The translations under genes were made by a program, and so were the position numbers. From NCBI GenBank assembly GCA_012513645.1, contig JAAZBU010000016.1, forward strand, positions 1 to 56,358: a DNA stretch of 56,358 bases. The letters run 5' to 3'. Below, one piece after another: positions 35,424 through 43,066 of this stretch (positions within the stretch are counted from its first letter, which is position 1; the number at the start of each line of letters is the position of its first letter). The notes under the pieces were generated by a model. It did not search any database. It was not told the origin of the DNA and was given only the letters and a program-made list of their open reading frames with translations. The DNA comes from Clostridiales bacterium (GTDB taxonomy: Bacteria > Bacillota > Clostridia > Christensenellales > Aristaeellaceae).

Positions 35424-35852
35424 TTACTCGGTAACGAGCTTGCCGATCTCCTTGACGTTGGCCAGCTTGCCCACGCCATGGGGGGATTTCTCCTTGATCT
35501 CGGTGGTCAGGTCCTTGCCGGCTTCAAAGCCGTTGTGGGCGCCATCCTTCCACAGAGCGCTCTCGCTCACGTCATAGATGACGCCGTCCACCGCGATATA
35601 GGCGGGCTGTCCGTCCTTGCCGTTAAACTTGGCCAGCTCCTCCAGCGTGAGCTCGACACCCTTTTCCTCTGCGGGGGCTGCGGCTTCGGTGGCAGCGGGG
35701 GCCTCGGTGGCAGCGGGCGCTTCCGTGGCAGCAGGGGCTTCCGTGGCGACAGGGGCAGGGGTGGCGGTGGGTTCGGGGGCCTTCTGCGTGCAGCCCACCA
35801 ATACGAGGGCGGCCACGACCAGCAGGGCGGTGATCATCAGTTTCTTCTTCAT
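35424..35852 (-). CDS. Lipoprotein with a cytochrome b5-like heme-binding domain
   Basis: A 142-residue lipoprotein. A signal peptide ends in the lipobox LVGC, followed by a TEAPAA-repeat linker (about residues 25-62). The C-terminal domain starts ELTLEELAKFNGKDGQPAYI and contains AVDGVIYDVSESALWKDGAH and EKSPHG. That pattern fits the short bacterial cytochrome b5-like heme/steroid-binding domain with two candidate ligand histidines. It is probably an extracytoplasmic electron carrier. The ATG at 35852 follows AAGGAGAT; the longer frame to 36020 is rejected. The gene upstream of the His-rich membrane protein suggests a functional pair. Confidence 0.82.
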   Translation of the reverse strand: MKKKLMITALLVVAALVLVGCTQKAPEPTATPAPVATEAPAATEAPAATEAPAATEAAAPAEEKGVELTLEELAKFNGKDGQPAYIAVDGVIYDVSESALWKDGAHNGFEAGKDLTTEIKEKSPHGVGKLANVKEIGKLVTE

Positions 35853-36031
35853 GTACAAATCTCCTTCGATTTTATCGCAGGCGATCAAGTGCCTTACCTT
35901 TTCACTATACCCAGCCATATACCGGGCAACACGGCTTCCTCGAAAAAAAGTGGAAAATCGCCGTGCTGCCTCCTCATCGTGAATGCGTGAAAACGCTGGT
36001 GAACGAAGGGTTTTTCGCATCTGCGAAGCCG

Positions 36032-36060
36032 AAAAAAATCAGCGTAGCGGCGCTACGCTG
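36032..36060 (-). terminator. Terminator after ppa
   Basis: CAGCGTAG (36053-36060) pairs with CTACGCTG (36040-36047) around a 5-nt loop, followed by ATTTTTTT on the minus strand, 45 bases past the ppa stop. Confidence 0.85.
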
Positions 36061-36104
36061 GCTAAGATTAGGAAAGAGAAGTGCCGTAAGGATTGGGTTC
36101 GGTA

Positions 36105-36638
36105 TCAGCCGAACAGCGCCCGGTAGTCGTTGCGCGCCTTTCGGATCACCTCCAGCGCCACCTCCCGGTCCTGCACCTCGCCGGGGGCCGTCTGCTTGCC
36201 CTCCAAAGATTTGTATACCTGGAAGAAGTGAATCATCTCGTCAAACACATGGGCAGGCAGCTCGCTGATGCTGTGATAGCCGTTGTAGGTGGGGTCGCTG
36301 AAGGGGATGCCGATCACCTTGTCATCGTTGCGGCCCGAGTCCAGCATGCGGATGACGCCGATGGGGTAGCAGCGCACCAGCGTCATGGGGTCAATGGGCT
36401 CGGTGCACAGCACCAGCACGTCCAGCGGATCCAGGTCGTCGCCGTAGGTTCGCGGGATAAAGCCGTAGTTAGCCGGATAGTGGGTGGATGTATGCAAAAT
36501 GCGGTCCAGCATCAGCACGCCGGTCTGCTTGTCCAGCTCGTACTTGTTCTTGGACCCCTTGGGGATCTCGATGACCGCCATGAAGTCTTCCTCGGTGATG
36601 CGCTCCGGCCTGATGTCATGCCAGATGTTGCCGCTCAT
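36105..36638 (-). CDS. ppa: Inorganic pyrophosphatase, family I
   Basis: Soluble enzyme hydrolysing pyrophosphate to drive biosynthetic reactions; 177 residues. It has the family I signature DDLDPLDVLVL, with DRILHTSTHYPANYGFIPRT before it and the metal-site region SDPTYNGYHSISELP after it. Length is normal. The start follows AAGGAGGGACGAATGC. It is a monocistronic gene with its own terminator. Confidence 0.96.
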   Translation of the reverse strand: MSGNIWHDIRPERITEEDFMAVIEIPKGSKNKYELDKQTGVLMLDRILHTSTHYPANYGFIPRTYGDDLDPLDVLVLCTEPIDPMTLVRCYPIGVIRMLDSGRNDDKVIGIPFSDPTYNGYHSISELPAHVFDEMIHFFQVYKSLEGKQTAPGEVQDREVALEVIRKARNDYRALFG

Positions 36639-36749
36639 GCATTCGTCCCTCCTTGTGCTTTCTTCACTCGTTTGGTTAGATTATAACAGCCGGCCATTGG
36701 GTTGTCTACTGAATGCTCATTCATATTTCAAATGCTTGTACGTGATACG

Positions 36750-36781
36750 AAAAGGCCGCCTCCCACTGGGATGGCGGCCTT
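36750..36781 (-). terminator. Terminator of the infC-rpmI-rplT operon
   Basis: AAGGCCGCC (minus strand, 36773-36781) pairs with 36752-36760 and is followed by TTTTCG, 20 bases past the rplT stop. Confidence 0.85.
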
Positions 36782-36800
36782 GATCGATACGCAAAGGGCC

Positions 36801-37154
36801 TTATTTCGCGCCCTTTACCATATCGGCCAGCTGGGCAAAGCCCTGGGCGTCGTTGACGGCCATATCGGCCAGCATCTTGCGGTTCACTTCCACCTGCAGC
36901 TTTTTGAGGCCGTTGATCAGCGTGGAGTAGTTGAGCCCGTTGATGTGGGCGGCCGCGTTGATGCGGGTGATCCACAGGCGGCGGAAGTCGCGCTTGCGCA
37001 GCTTGCGGCCGATGTAGGCGTAGCGCAGCGAACGGCGCACCTGTTCGCTGGCTGTGCGGTACTGCTTGGATTTGCTGCCATAGTAGCCCTTGGCCAGCTT
37101 CAGATACTTGCGGCGTTTTTTATGGGCATTTACTGCCCTCTTGACACGTGCCAT
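36801..37154 (-). CDS. rplT: 50S ribosomal protein L20
   Basis: A 117-residue 23S rRNA-binding assembly protein. It starts [20 protein letters not shown], then [19 protein letters not shown] and [20 protein letters not shown], all canonical. Last gene of the operon. In low-GC relatives L20 represses the operon through its leader RNA, and the leader here has a terminator compatible with that. Confidence 0.99.
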   Translation of the reverse strand: MARVKRAVNAHKKRRKYLKLAKGYYGSKSKQYRTASEQVRRSLRYAYIGRKLRKRDFRRLWITRINAAAHINGLNYSTLINGLKKLQVEVNRKMLADMAVNDAQGFAQLADMVKGAK

Positions 37155-37181
37155 GAGTAATTCCCTCCTCTAACGGCCTGT

Positions 37182-37379
37182 TTACTTTGAAATCAAGGAA
37201 CGAATGGTCGCGGCTTCTGCCTTGTTGGTCAGGATGCCGCCCATGCGCAGCTGGCGCTGGCGCTTGGTCACCTTTTTGGTGAGAATGTGGTTGCGGTTCA
37301 TCTTCCTATGTTTCACCAGGCCGCTTTTCGTCAGGGAAAAGCGCTTGGATGCGCCGCGGTGGGATTTTTGCTTGGGCAT
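37182..37379 (-). CDS. rpmI: 50S ribosomal protein L35
   Basis: A 65-residue basic protein: [20 protein letters not shown], then [20 protein letters not shown]. Canonical length and position between infC and rplT; GGAGGAACTTCTCTT precedes the ATG. Confidence 0.98.
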   Translation of the reverse strand: MPKQKSHRGASKRFSLTKSGLVKHRKMNRNHILTKKVTKRQRQLRMGGILTNKAEAATIRSLISK

Positions 37380-37406
37380 AAGAGAAGTTCCTCCTTCCGG
37401 TTATCA

Positions 37407-37982
37407 TCAGGGCTGCGGGGTGGCAGCCCCTTCCTGGCGGGGCTTGGGGCCGCGCTCTACCTTGGTGTTTTTTTCGGTCTTGGGGGCCAAGATCATGATC
37501 ATGTGCCTGCCCTCCAGCAGGGGCCTGCGCTCGACGACCGCGATGTCCTTGGTGCGCTCGGCAAAGTCGTTCATCACCTTCAGGCCGATCTCGGCGTGGG
37601 TGATCTGCCGCCCGCGAAAGCGGATGGTGACCTTGACCTTGTCGCCGGCGCCCAGGAATTTGACGGCATTTCTCAGCTTGACCTGCACGTCATTCTCCTC
37701 AATGGTGGCAGACAGCTGCACTTCCTTGAGGGAGACGGTCTTCTGGTTCTTGCGCATCTCCTTCTCGCGCTTGGACTGCTCGAAGCGGTGCTTGTCGTAG
37801 TCCATCAGCTTGCACACGGGGGGCCTGGCGTTGGGGACGATCTGCACCAGGTCCAGGCGCTGCTCCTCGGCCAGCTGCAGGGCGGCCTGGGTGGGCATGA
37901 CGCCCAGCTGCGCGCCGTCTGCGCCGATGACGCGGACCTCTCTGTCGCGGATGTCCTCATTGATCCTTAGATCGTGATTGAT
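37407..37982 (-). CDS. infC: Translation initiation factor IF-3, with a non-AUG (ATC) start
   Basis: IF-3 keeps ribosomal subunits apart and checks start codons. The first in-frame ATG (37898) would cut off the conserved N-terminal [20 protein letters not shown]. That segment is in frame and begins after an ATC codon at 37980-37982, which lies nine bases after GGAGG. The protein from there is [15 protein letters not shown] and so on, 191 residues, with [19 protein letters not shown] and [18 protein letters not shown]-3 genes characteristically start at ATT, ATC or ATA as part of autoregulation. A C-terminal tail ([20 protein letters not shown]) extends beyond the usual end. Confidence 0.95.
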   Translation of the reverse strand: MNHDLRINEDIRDREVRVIGADGAQLGVMPTQAALQLAEEQRLDLVQIVPNARPPVCKLMDYDKHRFEQSKREKEMRKNQKTVSLKEVQLSATIEENDVQVKLRNAVKFLGAGDKVKVTIRFRGRQITHAEIGLKVMNDFAERTKDIAVVERRPLLEGRHMIMILAPKTEKNTKVERGPKPRQEGAATPQP

Positions 37983-38000
37983 GTCCTTTCACCTCCGGGT

Positions 38001-38108
38001 AAAAATAAATTGGCGGGCATTGCTACCCGCCAATCGTAATGATCTGGTGTTTGGAACCTTGCTGGAACGGATCCGCAAGGTGAGAAGCGGGCGCTTCTGC
38101 TTTACGCA
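38001..38108 (-). ncRNA. L20/IF-3-type operon leader with terminator
   Basis: The leader runs from the predicted start near 38108 to infC. It has an AGAAGC/GCTTCT hairpin, a CCTTGC/GCAAGG pairing, and a terminator stem ATTGGCGGG/CCCGCCAAT (38026-38034 with 38009-38017) followed by TTATTTTT. This is the architecture of leader attenuators ahead of infC-rpmI-rplT in Firmicutes. Confidence 0.7.
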
Positions 38109-38114
38109 CTAATA

Positions 38115-38144
38115 ATCATACCGCAAAGCGCCCGCTGCTGTCAA
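38115..38144 (-). promoter_or_regulatory. Promoter of infC-rpmI-rplT
   Basis: Perfect TTGACA (38139-38144), 18-base spacer, TATGAT (38115-38120) on the minus strand. Confidence 0.8.
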
Positions 38145-38177
38145 GTGTTTTTCTGCAAGGCTGCCGCATTTGAGCAA

Positions 38178-39581
38178 TCAGCCCGCAGGATTCTCTCCGT
38201 TGGGGGCCTCGGTAGCCTCGGGTGACTCGCTTCCTTCGGGCACTGCCTGCAGGCCCTCCGGTTCGGGCTGGTCGTCCGCCGGCTCGGCGGCCTTGGCCTC
38301 ATCGGTGGCTGCCTGGATGGCCTCCTCATTGTACACGATGGTGTACTCCTGCTGCCAGGTGCTCAGCGCCTCGGTAAAGGCGGCATTCTCCTTGGTGGCG
38401 CGCAGGTAGTCCGTGATTTCGGCGCGGATGGCATCGGTCATGATGAGGCCCGAGGGCACATCGCGCAGGTACTTGAGGATGTGGATGCCGCTGGTGCCCA
38501 GCACCGGGTCGCTCACATCGCCCACCTGCTGCACCTTGTCGGAGAAGGCGGCCGCGGTGAACACCGGATCCCAGATGACCGACTCGCGATGCACGTTGTA
38601 GCCATTGGCCAGGTTCTGCTCATCCTGCATGCCCGGGTCCTGCCCATACTCCTTGATGAGGTTTTCAAAGGCTTCGCCCTTGGACAGCCTGTCCAAAATG
38701 GCGTCGATATCGGCCTTGCGGGAGTTGATGGCAGCCTGGCGGGCATCGTCCACCATCTGCTGGGTGACGGGCTCGGCGGGCACCGGGGTGGCGGCCGCGG
38801 GCTCTGCCGGCTGATCGGCCGGATCGGCGGCGGTCTGCTCGCTGCCCTGGTCGCTCTGCTGCTCCTCATAGGTGGACTGCAGGCGGTTATAGGTCTCCAT
38901 CAGCTCGGGATCGGGCTGCAGCAAAATGTGGATGATGCCGCGGTAGCCCTCGGGCGTGTACCAGCTGGGCTGCTGGTTGAAGTAGGTGTTGTACTCATAG
39001 GCCATGATGTTGTTTTCATAGTTGCCCTGATAGGCCGCGCCGAACTGCTGGAAGGCGGCCTGAACCTCCTCCTCCTTGGGCTGATAGTCGCCCACCAGGT
39101 GCGCGGTCAGCCGGTCGATGGAGGCGCGCTGGCGGAAGTTGCTCTCCAGCACCTCCAGGGTGTAGTTCTGCCCGGCGTAAAACTCCTCCGCCTGCTGGCG
39201 CAGCTGGGCACGGGCTTCCTCGGTATCCTCGGCCAGGTAGTAGCTCACATAGCTCTCGATGCCCTCATTCCACTGGGCCTGGGCCTCGGCCTTGAAGGAG
39301 GCCTCCTCCTCCGGGGTGAACTGGTCAAACTGCAGGTCCTTGATCTTCTGCTGCAGCATGTGCTGCTGCACCACAAACTCCGTCGCCTGGCGGTAGTCCG
39401 TGGCGTCGGTGATGTAGTTGGTGATCTGGGGCAGAATGGCATCCACCTCGGTCTTGAGGATCTCGGTGCCGTTAAAGGTGGCCAGCACGGGCACTTGCGC
39501 CGGGGTCTCCTGGGCCAGGGCGGCGACGCCGCTTAGGGCCAGCATGCCGGTCAGCAGCAGGGCAATGGTTTTCTTGAACAT
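38178..39581 (-). CDS. Exported parvulin-type peptidyl-prolyl isomerase (PrsA/SurA-like foldase)
   Basis: A 467-residue exported folding factor. A signal peptide (MFKKTIALLLTGMLALSGVA) without a lipobox is followed by a SurA-N-like helical region with charged Q/E-rich helices (about 35-215). The parvulin domain begins at YRGIIHILLQPDPEL and finishes at VLGTSGIHILKYLRDVPSG. The domain is split after its first strand by a Pro/Ala/Gln/Asp-rich insert of about 50 residues (from EEQQSDQGSEQ to ATPVPAEP). The C-terminus is an acidic, low-complexity tail. The lack of a lipid anchor differs from Bacillus PrsA. Confidence 0.88.
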   Translation of the reverse strand: MFKKTIALLLTGMLALSGVAALAQETPAQVPVLATFNGTEILKTEVDAILPQITNYITDATDYRQATEFVVQQHMLQQKIKDLQFDQFTPEEEASFKAEAQAQWNEGIESYVSYYLAEDTEEARAQLRQQAEEFYAGQNYTLEVLESNFRQRASIDRLTAHLVGDYQPKEEEVQAAFQQFGAAYQGNYENNIMAYEYNTYFNQQPSWYTPEGYRGIIHILLQPDPELMETYNRLQSTYEEQQSDQGSEQTAADPADQPAEPAAATPVPAEPVTQQMVDDARQAAINSRKADIDAILDRLSKGEAFENLIKEYGQDPGMQDEQNLANGYNVHRESVIWDPVFTAAAFSDKVQQVGDVSDPVLGTSGIHILKYLRDVPSGLIMTDAIRAEITDYLRATKENAAFTEALSTWQQEYTIVYNEEAIQAATDEAKAAEPADDQPEPEGLQAVPEGSESPEATEAPNGENPAG

Positions 39582-39625
39582 GTTGCTTCCTTCCTTACTC
39601 TCCCGATCGCATCGGTTGATGGTTC

Positions 39626-39655
39626 ATTATCGCATAGCCCGGCCGCGCTTGGCAA
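39626..39655 (-). promoter_or_regulatory. Promoter of the parvulin foldase gene
   Basis: TTGCCA (39650-39655), 18-base spacer, GATAAT (39626-39631) on the minus strand. Confidence 0.6.
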
Positions 39656-39706
39656 GGAATGCGGGACGTTCGCGGTTGATTTAACACCTTGGACACATTG
39701 CCGCCA

Positions 39707-41107
39707 TCAGCGCATCACTGCAATGCGGTCCGGCGCATGCTTGCTGCGGGTCTTGAGCAGCGTGGCGCCGTCTATCTGCGCCAGCACCTGCCCGGTGAGG
39801 CGCTCGCCGGGCACGGCCAGTGGCGCGCCGGGCGGGTATAGAACGGCATACTCCGCGCAAACCAGGCCCTCCGCCTGCGCCATGGGCACCAGGTCAAAGG
39901 GGGCGGCCAGCGCCTCACCCGGCGGGCACACGGCCTGGGGCCGGGCCAGCGGCAGCTCGCCTCGCGGCGGGGCATCGGCCAGCCGGGCATCAATAGCCGC
40001 CAGCGCCCGCGCCAGGCGCAGCAGCGTGTCCGCGCTGTCCCCCATGCCGGTCATGGCCAGCGCACTGTCCGGGCCGGCGGCCTCCAGCTCGATGCCGTGC
40101 TGCCGGCGCAGCGTGTCCATCAGCGCGTGGCCGGTGATGTCCGTGCCCGCGCAGGAGATGTGTATCTTGCCCGGGTCCATGCCCCAGATCAGATCGGGCG
40201 CGGCCTGGCCCCGCAGGATGCGCAACCGGCGCAGGGACGCCGCCTCCTGCGCAAAGGCATCCAGCGCCTGCCGCCAATGGGCAAACAGTTTTTCCCCTTC
40301 CTCCGCCAGCAGCCGCAGACAGCCGTCAATGGAGGCCATCAGCAGGTAGGATGGGCTGCTGGTCTGAAACAGGTCCAGCTGCTCGGCCAAAGCGGCGCCG
40401 ATCTCGGGTGTTAGGGCATGGGCCAGGCCGGTCTGGGTGTGGGCAGGCAGCGTCTTGTGCAGGCTGTGCACCACGATATCCGCCCCGGCGGCCACCGCCC
40501 CCGCGGGAAAGCCCTCGGCCAGCCCCAGGTGCGCGCCGTGGGCGGCATCCACCAGCACGCGCAGCCCGGCCTGATGGGCCATGCGCACCAGCGCCGGCAG
40601 ATCGCTCAGGATGCCCTCATACCCCGGGCAGGTCAGCACCAGCAGCCGTGCATCCGGGTGGGCCGCCAACGCCTCATGCAAAAGGGCGGGCGCTACCGAG
40701 CCCCAGGCGTCAAAGCCGGGCACCCTGGGCGGGTACAGGTAGGCCGGCACCAGCCCGCACAGCGCCACCCCGTGGTAGACCGACAGGTGGCTGCCACGCT
40801 GCAAAATGACCTTGTCGCCCGGCCTGGTCAGCGCCCGGATGCCCGCCAGGATGCCCGCCGTGCTGCCCCCCACCAGGTAATAGCTGGCGGCGGCGCCCCA
40901 CAGCCGGGCGGCGCGCTCCATGCCCTCCAGCAAAATACCCTCCGGCGCGTGCAGGTTGTCATAGCCCTCTATCTCCGTAATATCCAGATCGGCCCGCAGG
41001 CCGCGCAGGTAGGGCGCCAGGGCAGCATTGCGCTTGTGCCCGGGCATATGCATGGGCAAATGCCGGGCCAGCTCCCGGCTCAATCGGTCATACAGGGGTT
41101 CAGTCAT
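39707..41107 (-). CDS. Orn/Lys/Arg decarboxylase-family PLP enzyme
   Basis: A 466-residue fold-type I PLP enzyme like Bacillus YaaO/SpeA. It has LPMHMPGHKRNAALAPYL near the N-terminus, DITEIEGYDNLHAPEGIL, and SYYLVGGSTAGILAGIRAL. Then come LVDAAHGAHLGLAEGFP (cofactor-ring aspartate) and the Schiff-base lysine in VVHSLHKTLPAHTQTG. The C-terminal domain (VCPPGEALAAPFDLVP, YPPGAPLAVPGERLT) is intact. Probably decarboxylates lysine, arginine or ornithine for polyamines or acid resistance; the substrate cannot be told by eye. The ATG at 41107 follows AAGGAGCGCC; an upstream in-frame start at 41164 is weaker. Confidence 0.88.
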   Translation of the reverse strand: MTEPLYDRLSRELARHLPMHMPGHKRNAALAPYLRGLRADLDITEIEGYDNLHAPEGILLEGMERAARLWGAAASYYLVGGSTAGILAGIRALTRPGDKVILQRGSHLSVYHGVALCGLVPAYLYPPRVPGFDAWGSVAPALLHEALAAHPDARLLVLTCPGYEGILSDLPALVRMAHQAGLRVLVDAAHGAHLGLAEGFPAGAVAAGADIVVHSLHKTLPAHTQTGLAHALTPEIGAALAEQLDLFQTSSPSYLLMASIDGCLRLLAEEGEKLFAHWRQALDAFAQEAASLRRLRILRGQAAPDLIWGMDPGKIHISCAGTDITGHALMDTLRRQHGIELEAAGPDSALAMTGMGDSADTLLRLARALAAIDARLADAPPRGELPLARPQAVCPPGEALAAPFDLVPMAQAEGLVCAEYAVLYPPGAPLAVPGERLTGQVLAQIDGATLLKTRSKHAPDRIAVMR

Positions 41108-41168
41108 GGCGCTCCTTGTAAAATGCGTGCCGAAACGCTTGTTCCGGCACGCATGTTGATACACCTTG

Positions 41169-42902
41169 TCAGTTTCCTGCGCCAGCCACGGGAGAGGATG
41201 GCGCGGGGCTGGGGGCCGGGCTGGCCGGGACCTCGTCGGTCACCGTGAGCGGCCCTGCGGTGGGCTGCACGCGGGCGGCTTCCTCTTCCAGCGCCTGGGT
41301 GTACATAAATTCCAGCGTCTTCTTGTCCGCGTTGCCATTGCCGCGCAGCTTGTTGGCCCGCTGGTAGGCGCGCACCGCATCTCTGGTGCCCTCGCGGAAC
41401 TGCCCGGTGACGGTGCCCTGGTAGAGCCCCAGCTCCTTCAGGCGGCTTTGCAGCCAGAACACATCCTCGCCCTCGCTGCCCACCTTGAGCTCCCGCAGGT
41501 CACCCTGGGGCGTCACGGCGCTGTTGTATACGGGCTTGGCGGTGGGTTCGGGCGTGGCGTTGTGGATGCCCGCCTTGGTGTTGAAGGTGCCGGGCCTGTG
41601 CGCGTGCTTGAGCTCGGGGTCAACCTGCGCGTCCTCGTGTATCCATACTTCCACGCCCTTGCCAATGTTGTCATAGATCCACTTGGCATCCTGTATCGTC
41701 AGGCGGATGCAGCCGTGGCTGGCCGTGCGGCCCAGCTTGTTGACCGAGCCCATGTTGATGTTCTTGCGATCGGAGCTGTACAGGAAGGAGTGGAAGGCGA
41801 TGCTGCTGTTGATCCTGGTCCAGTACTGGGCGTAGCCCCCGCCCCAGGTGGGGAAGTGGGCCCACCGCGCGGTGCGGCCGGTGAGGGTCCAGGTGCCCAC
41901 GTCGCTGGGGAAGCTGGGCGTACCGGTGGACGCGGTGAATATTTTATATAGGTCGGTAAACTCCTGATTGGCATCCCGGCGGAAAATCTTGATCAGCTGG
42001 TTGGCCACGTCCACCTCGACAAAGTAGGGGATGGGCGTGGGCTCCGGCGTGGGGCGGGGCGTGTTGTTGGGGTACACCACATCGGGCGCGAACAGCGCGG
42101 CCCAGGTCTCCTCCCCTACGGCGCCGTCATCGGCCAAGCCGTTTTGCTTTTGAAACTCCTTGACGGATGCCTGGGTGTGCTTGTAGTAGCCGCTGGTCAC
42201 CTTGCGGTCAAAGTAGCCCAGGTGCTCCAGCTGGCGCTGCAAGGTCTCCACCCCCTTGCCGGTGCTGCCGTACTTCAGCTTGCCGGGGTAGGCGGTGTTG
42301 GGCGGCTGCGTGGGCGGGGGCACCGGGGTGGGCGTCGCCGCCGGGTCGGGCGTGGGCATCACGATGTCGTCGCTGTACAGGCGCTGCTGGGTGGGCACAT
42401 CCGCCCGGCCCGTGCTGTCCATGCCGTTATCTTTCTGAAAGTTGCTGATGGCGGCGGTGGTGCCGTCCAGGTAGCTGCCCGACACCTTGCCCCAGTAGTA
42501 GCCCAGCTCGCTCAGGCGGGTCTGCAGGGCCTTGACATCCTCGCCGCTGTCCCCCTTCTTGAGGGGGCGGTAGGCATCGCCGTAGATGATGTCCAGCGTT
42601 TCAGCGTCGGCGTTGCCGGTGGCCTCCAGGCCATAGGCCTCCTGCACGGCCTTGACGGCCCTGGCCGTCTGATCGTAGTAGTTGCCGGTCACCGGCCCTT
42701 TATAATACTGCAACTCCCGCAGGCGGGTCTGCAGGCCTTTGACATCCTCGCCCCGGTCGTTTTTCTTCAGGGCGCGGGCCTCGCTGGTCACCGTCACGGC
42801 GCCCTCGGGGCCCTGCTCATCAATGGGCACCGACTCCGCCAGGCCGGGCAGCGCCGCCAGCGCCAGCAACAACACCAGTAACGATAAAAAGCTTCGCTTC
42901 AT
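41169..42902 (-). CDS. L,D-transpeptidase (YkuD) with four peptidoglycan-binding repeats
   Basis: An exported cell-wall cross-linking enzyme, 577 residues. After the signal peptide come three PG_binding_1 domains: RGEDVKGLQTRLRELQYYKG, SGEDVKALQTRLSELGYYWG, and KGVETLQRQLEHLGYFDRKV. Pro/Thr linkers (TPDPAATPTPVPPPTQPP; RPTPEPTPIP) follow. The YkuD domain has catalytic-site motif SHGCIRLTIQDAKWIYDNIG, preceded by IAFHSFLY. A fourth binding repeat (SEGEDVFWLQSRLKELGLYQ) follows it. The ATG at 42902 has AAAGGAG nine bases upstream. It makes 3-3 type cross-links or anchors proteins. Confidence 0.93.
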   Translation of the reverse strand: MKRSFLSLLVLLLALAALPGLAESVPIDEQGPEGAVTVTSEARALKKNDRGEDVKGLQTRLRELQYYKGPVTGNYYDQTARAVKAVQEAYGLEATGNADAETLDIIYGDAYRPLKKGDSGEDVKALQTRLSELGYYWGKVSGSYLDGTTAAISNFQKDNGMDSTGRADVPTQQRLYSDDIVMPTPDPAATPTPVPPPTQPPNTAYPGKLKYGSTGKGVETLQRQLEHLGYFDRKVTSGYYKHTQASVKEFQKQNGLADDGAVGEETWAALFAPDVVYPNNTPRPTPEPTPIPYFVEVDVANQLIKIFRRDANQEFTDLYKIFTASTGTPSFPSDVGTWTLTGRTARWAHFPTWGGGYAQYWTRINSSIAFHSFLYSSDRKNINMGSVNKLGRTASHGCIRLTIQDAKWIYDNIGKGVEVWIHEDAQVDPELKHAHRPGTFNTKAGIHNATPEPTAKPVYNSAVTPQGDLRELKVGSEGEDVFWLQSRLKELGLYQGTVTGQFREGTRDAVRAYQRANKLRGNGNADKKTLEFMYTQALEEEAARVQPTAGPLTVTDEVPASPAPSPAPSSPVAGAGN

Positions 42903-42931
42903 GCAATCCATCTCCTTTGTAGCCGACCCTT

Positions 42932-42960
42932 AGTGTAATAGTTTCGACACACATTTGCAA
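42932..42960 (-). promoter_or_regulatory. Promoter of the L,D-transpeptidase gene
   Basis: TTGCAA (42955-42960), 17-base spacer, TACACT (42932-42937) on the minus strand. Confidence 0.55.
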
Positions 42961-43001
42961 GGTATGAACATGTAAAGTTTTTGATTTCTTCATAATATAA
43001 G

Positions 43002-43032
43002 GATGAACCTCCCATTTCTGGGGAGGTTCATC
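43002..43032 (-). terminator. Terminator after the flavoprotein gene
   Basis: A perfect 12-bp stem (43021-43032 with 43002-43013) and 7-nt loop are followed by CTTATATT on the minus strand, 34 bases past the stop. Confidence 0.75.
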
Positions 43033-43066
43033 TGCCGAAAAATCAGGGGCAAGGGGCATGTGCCGC

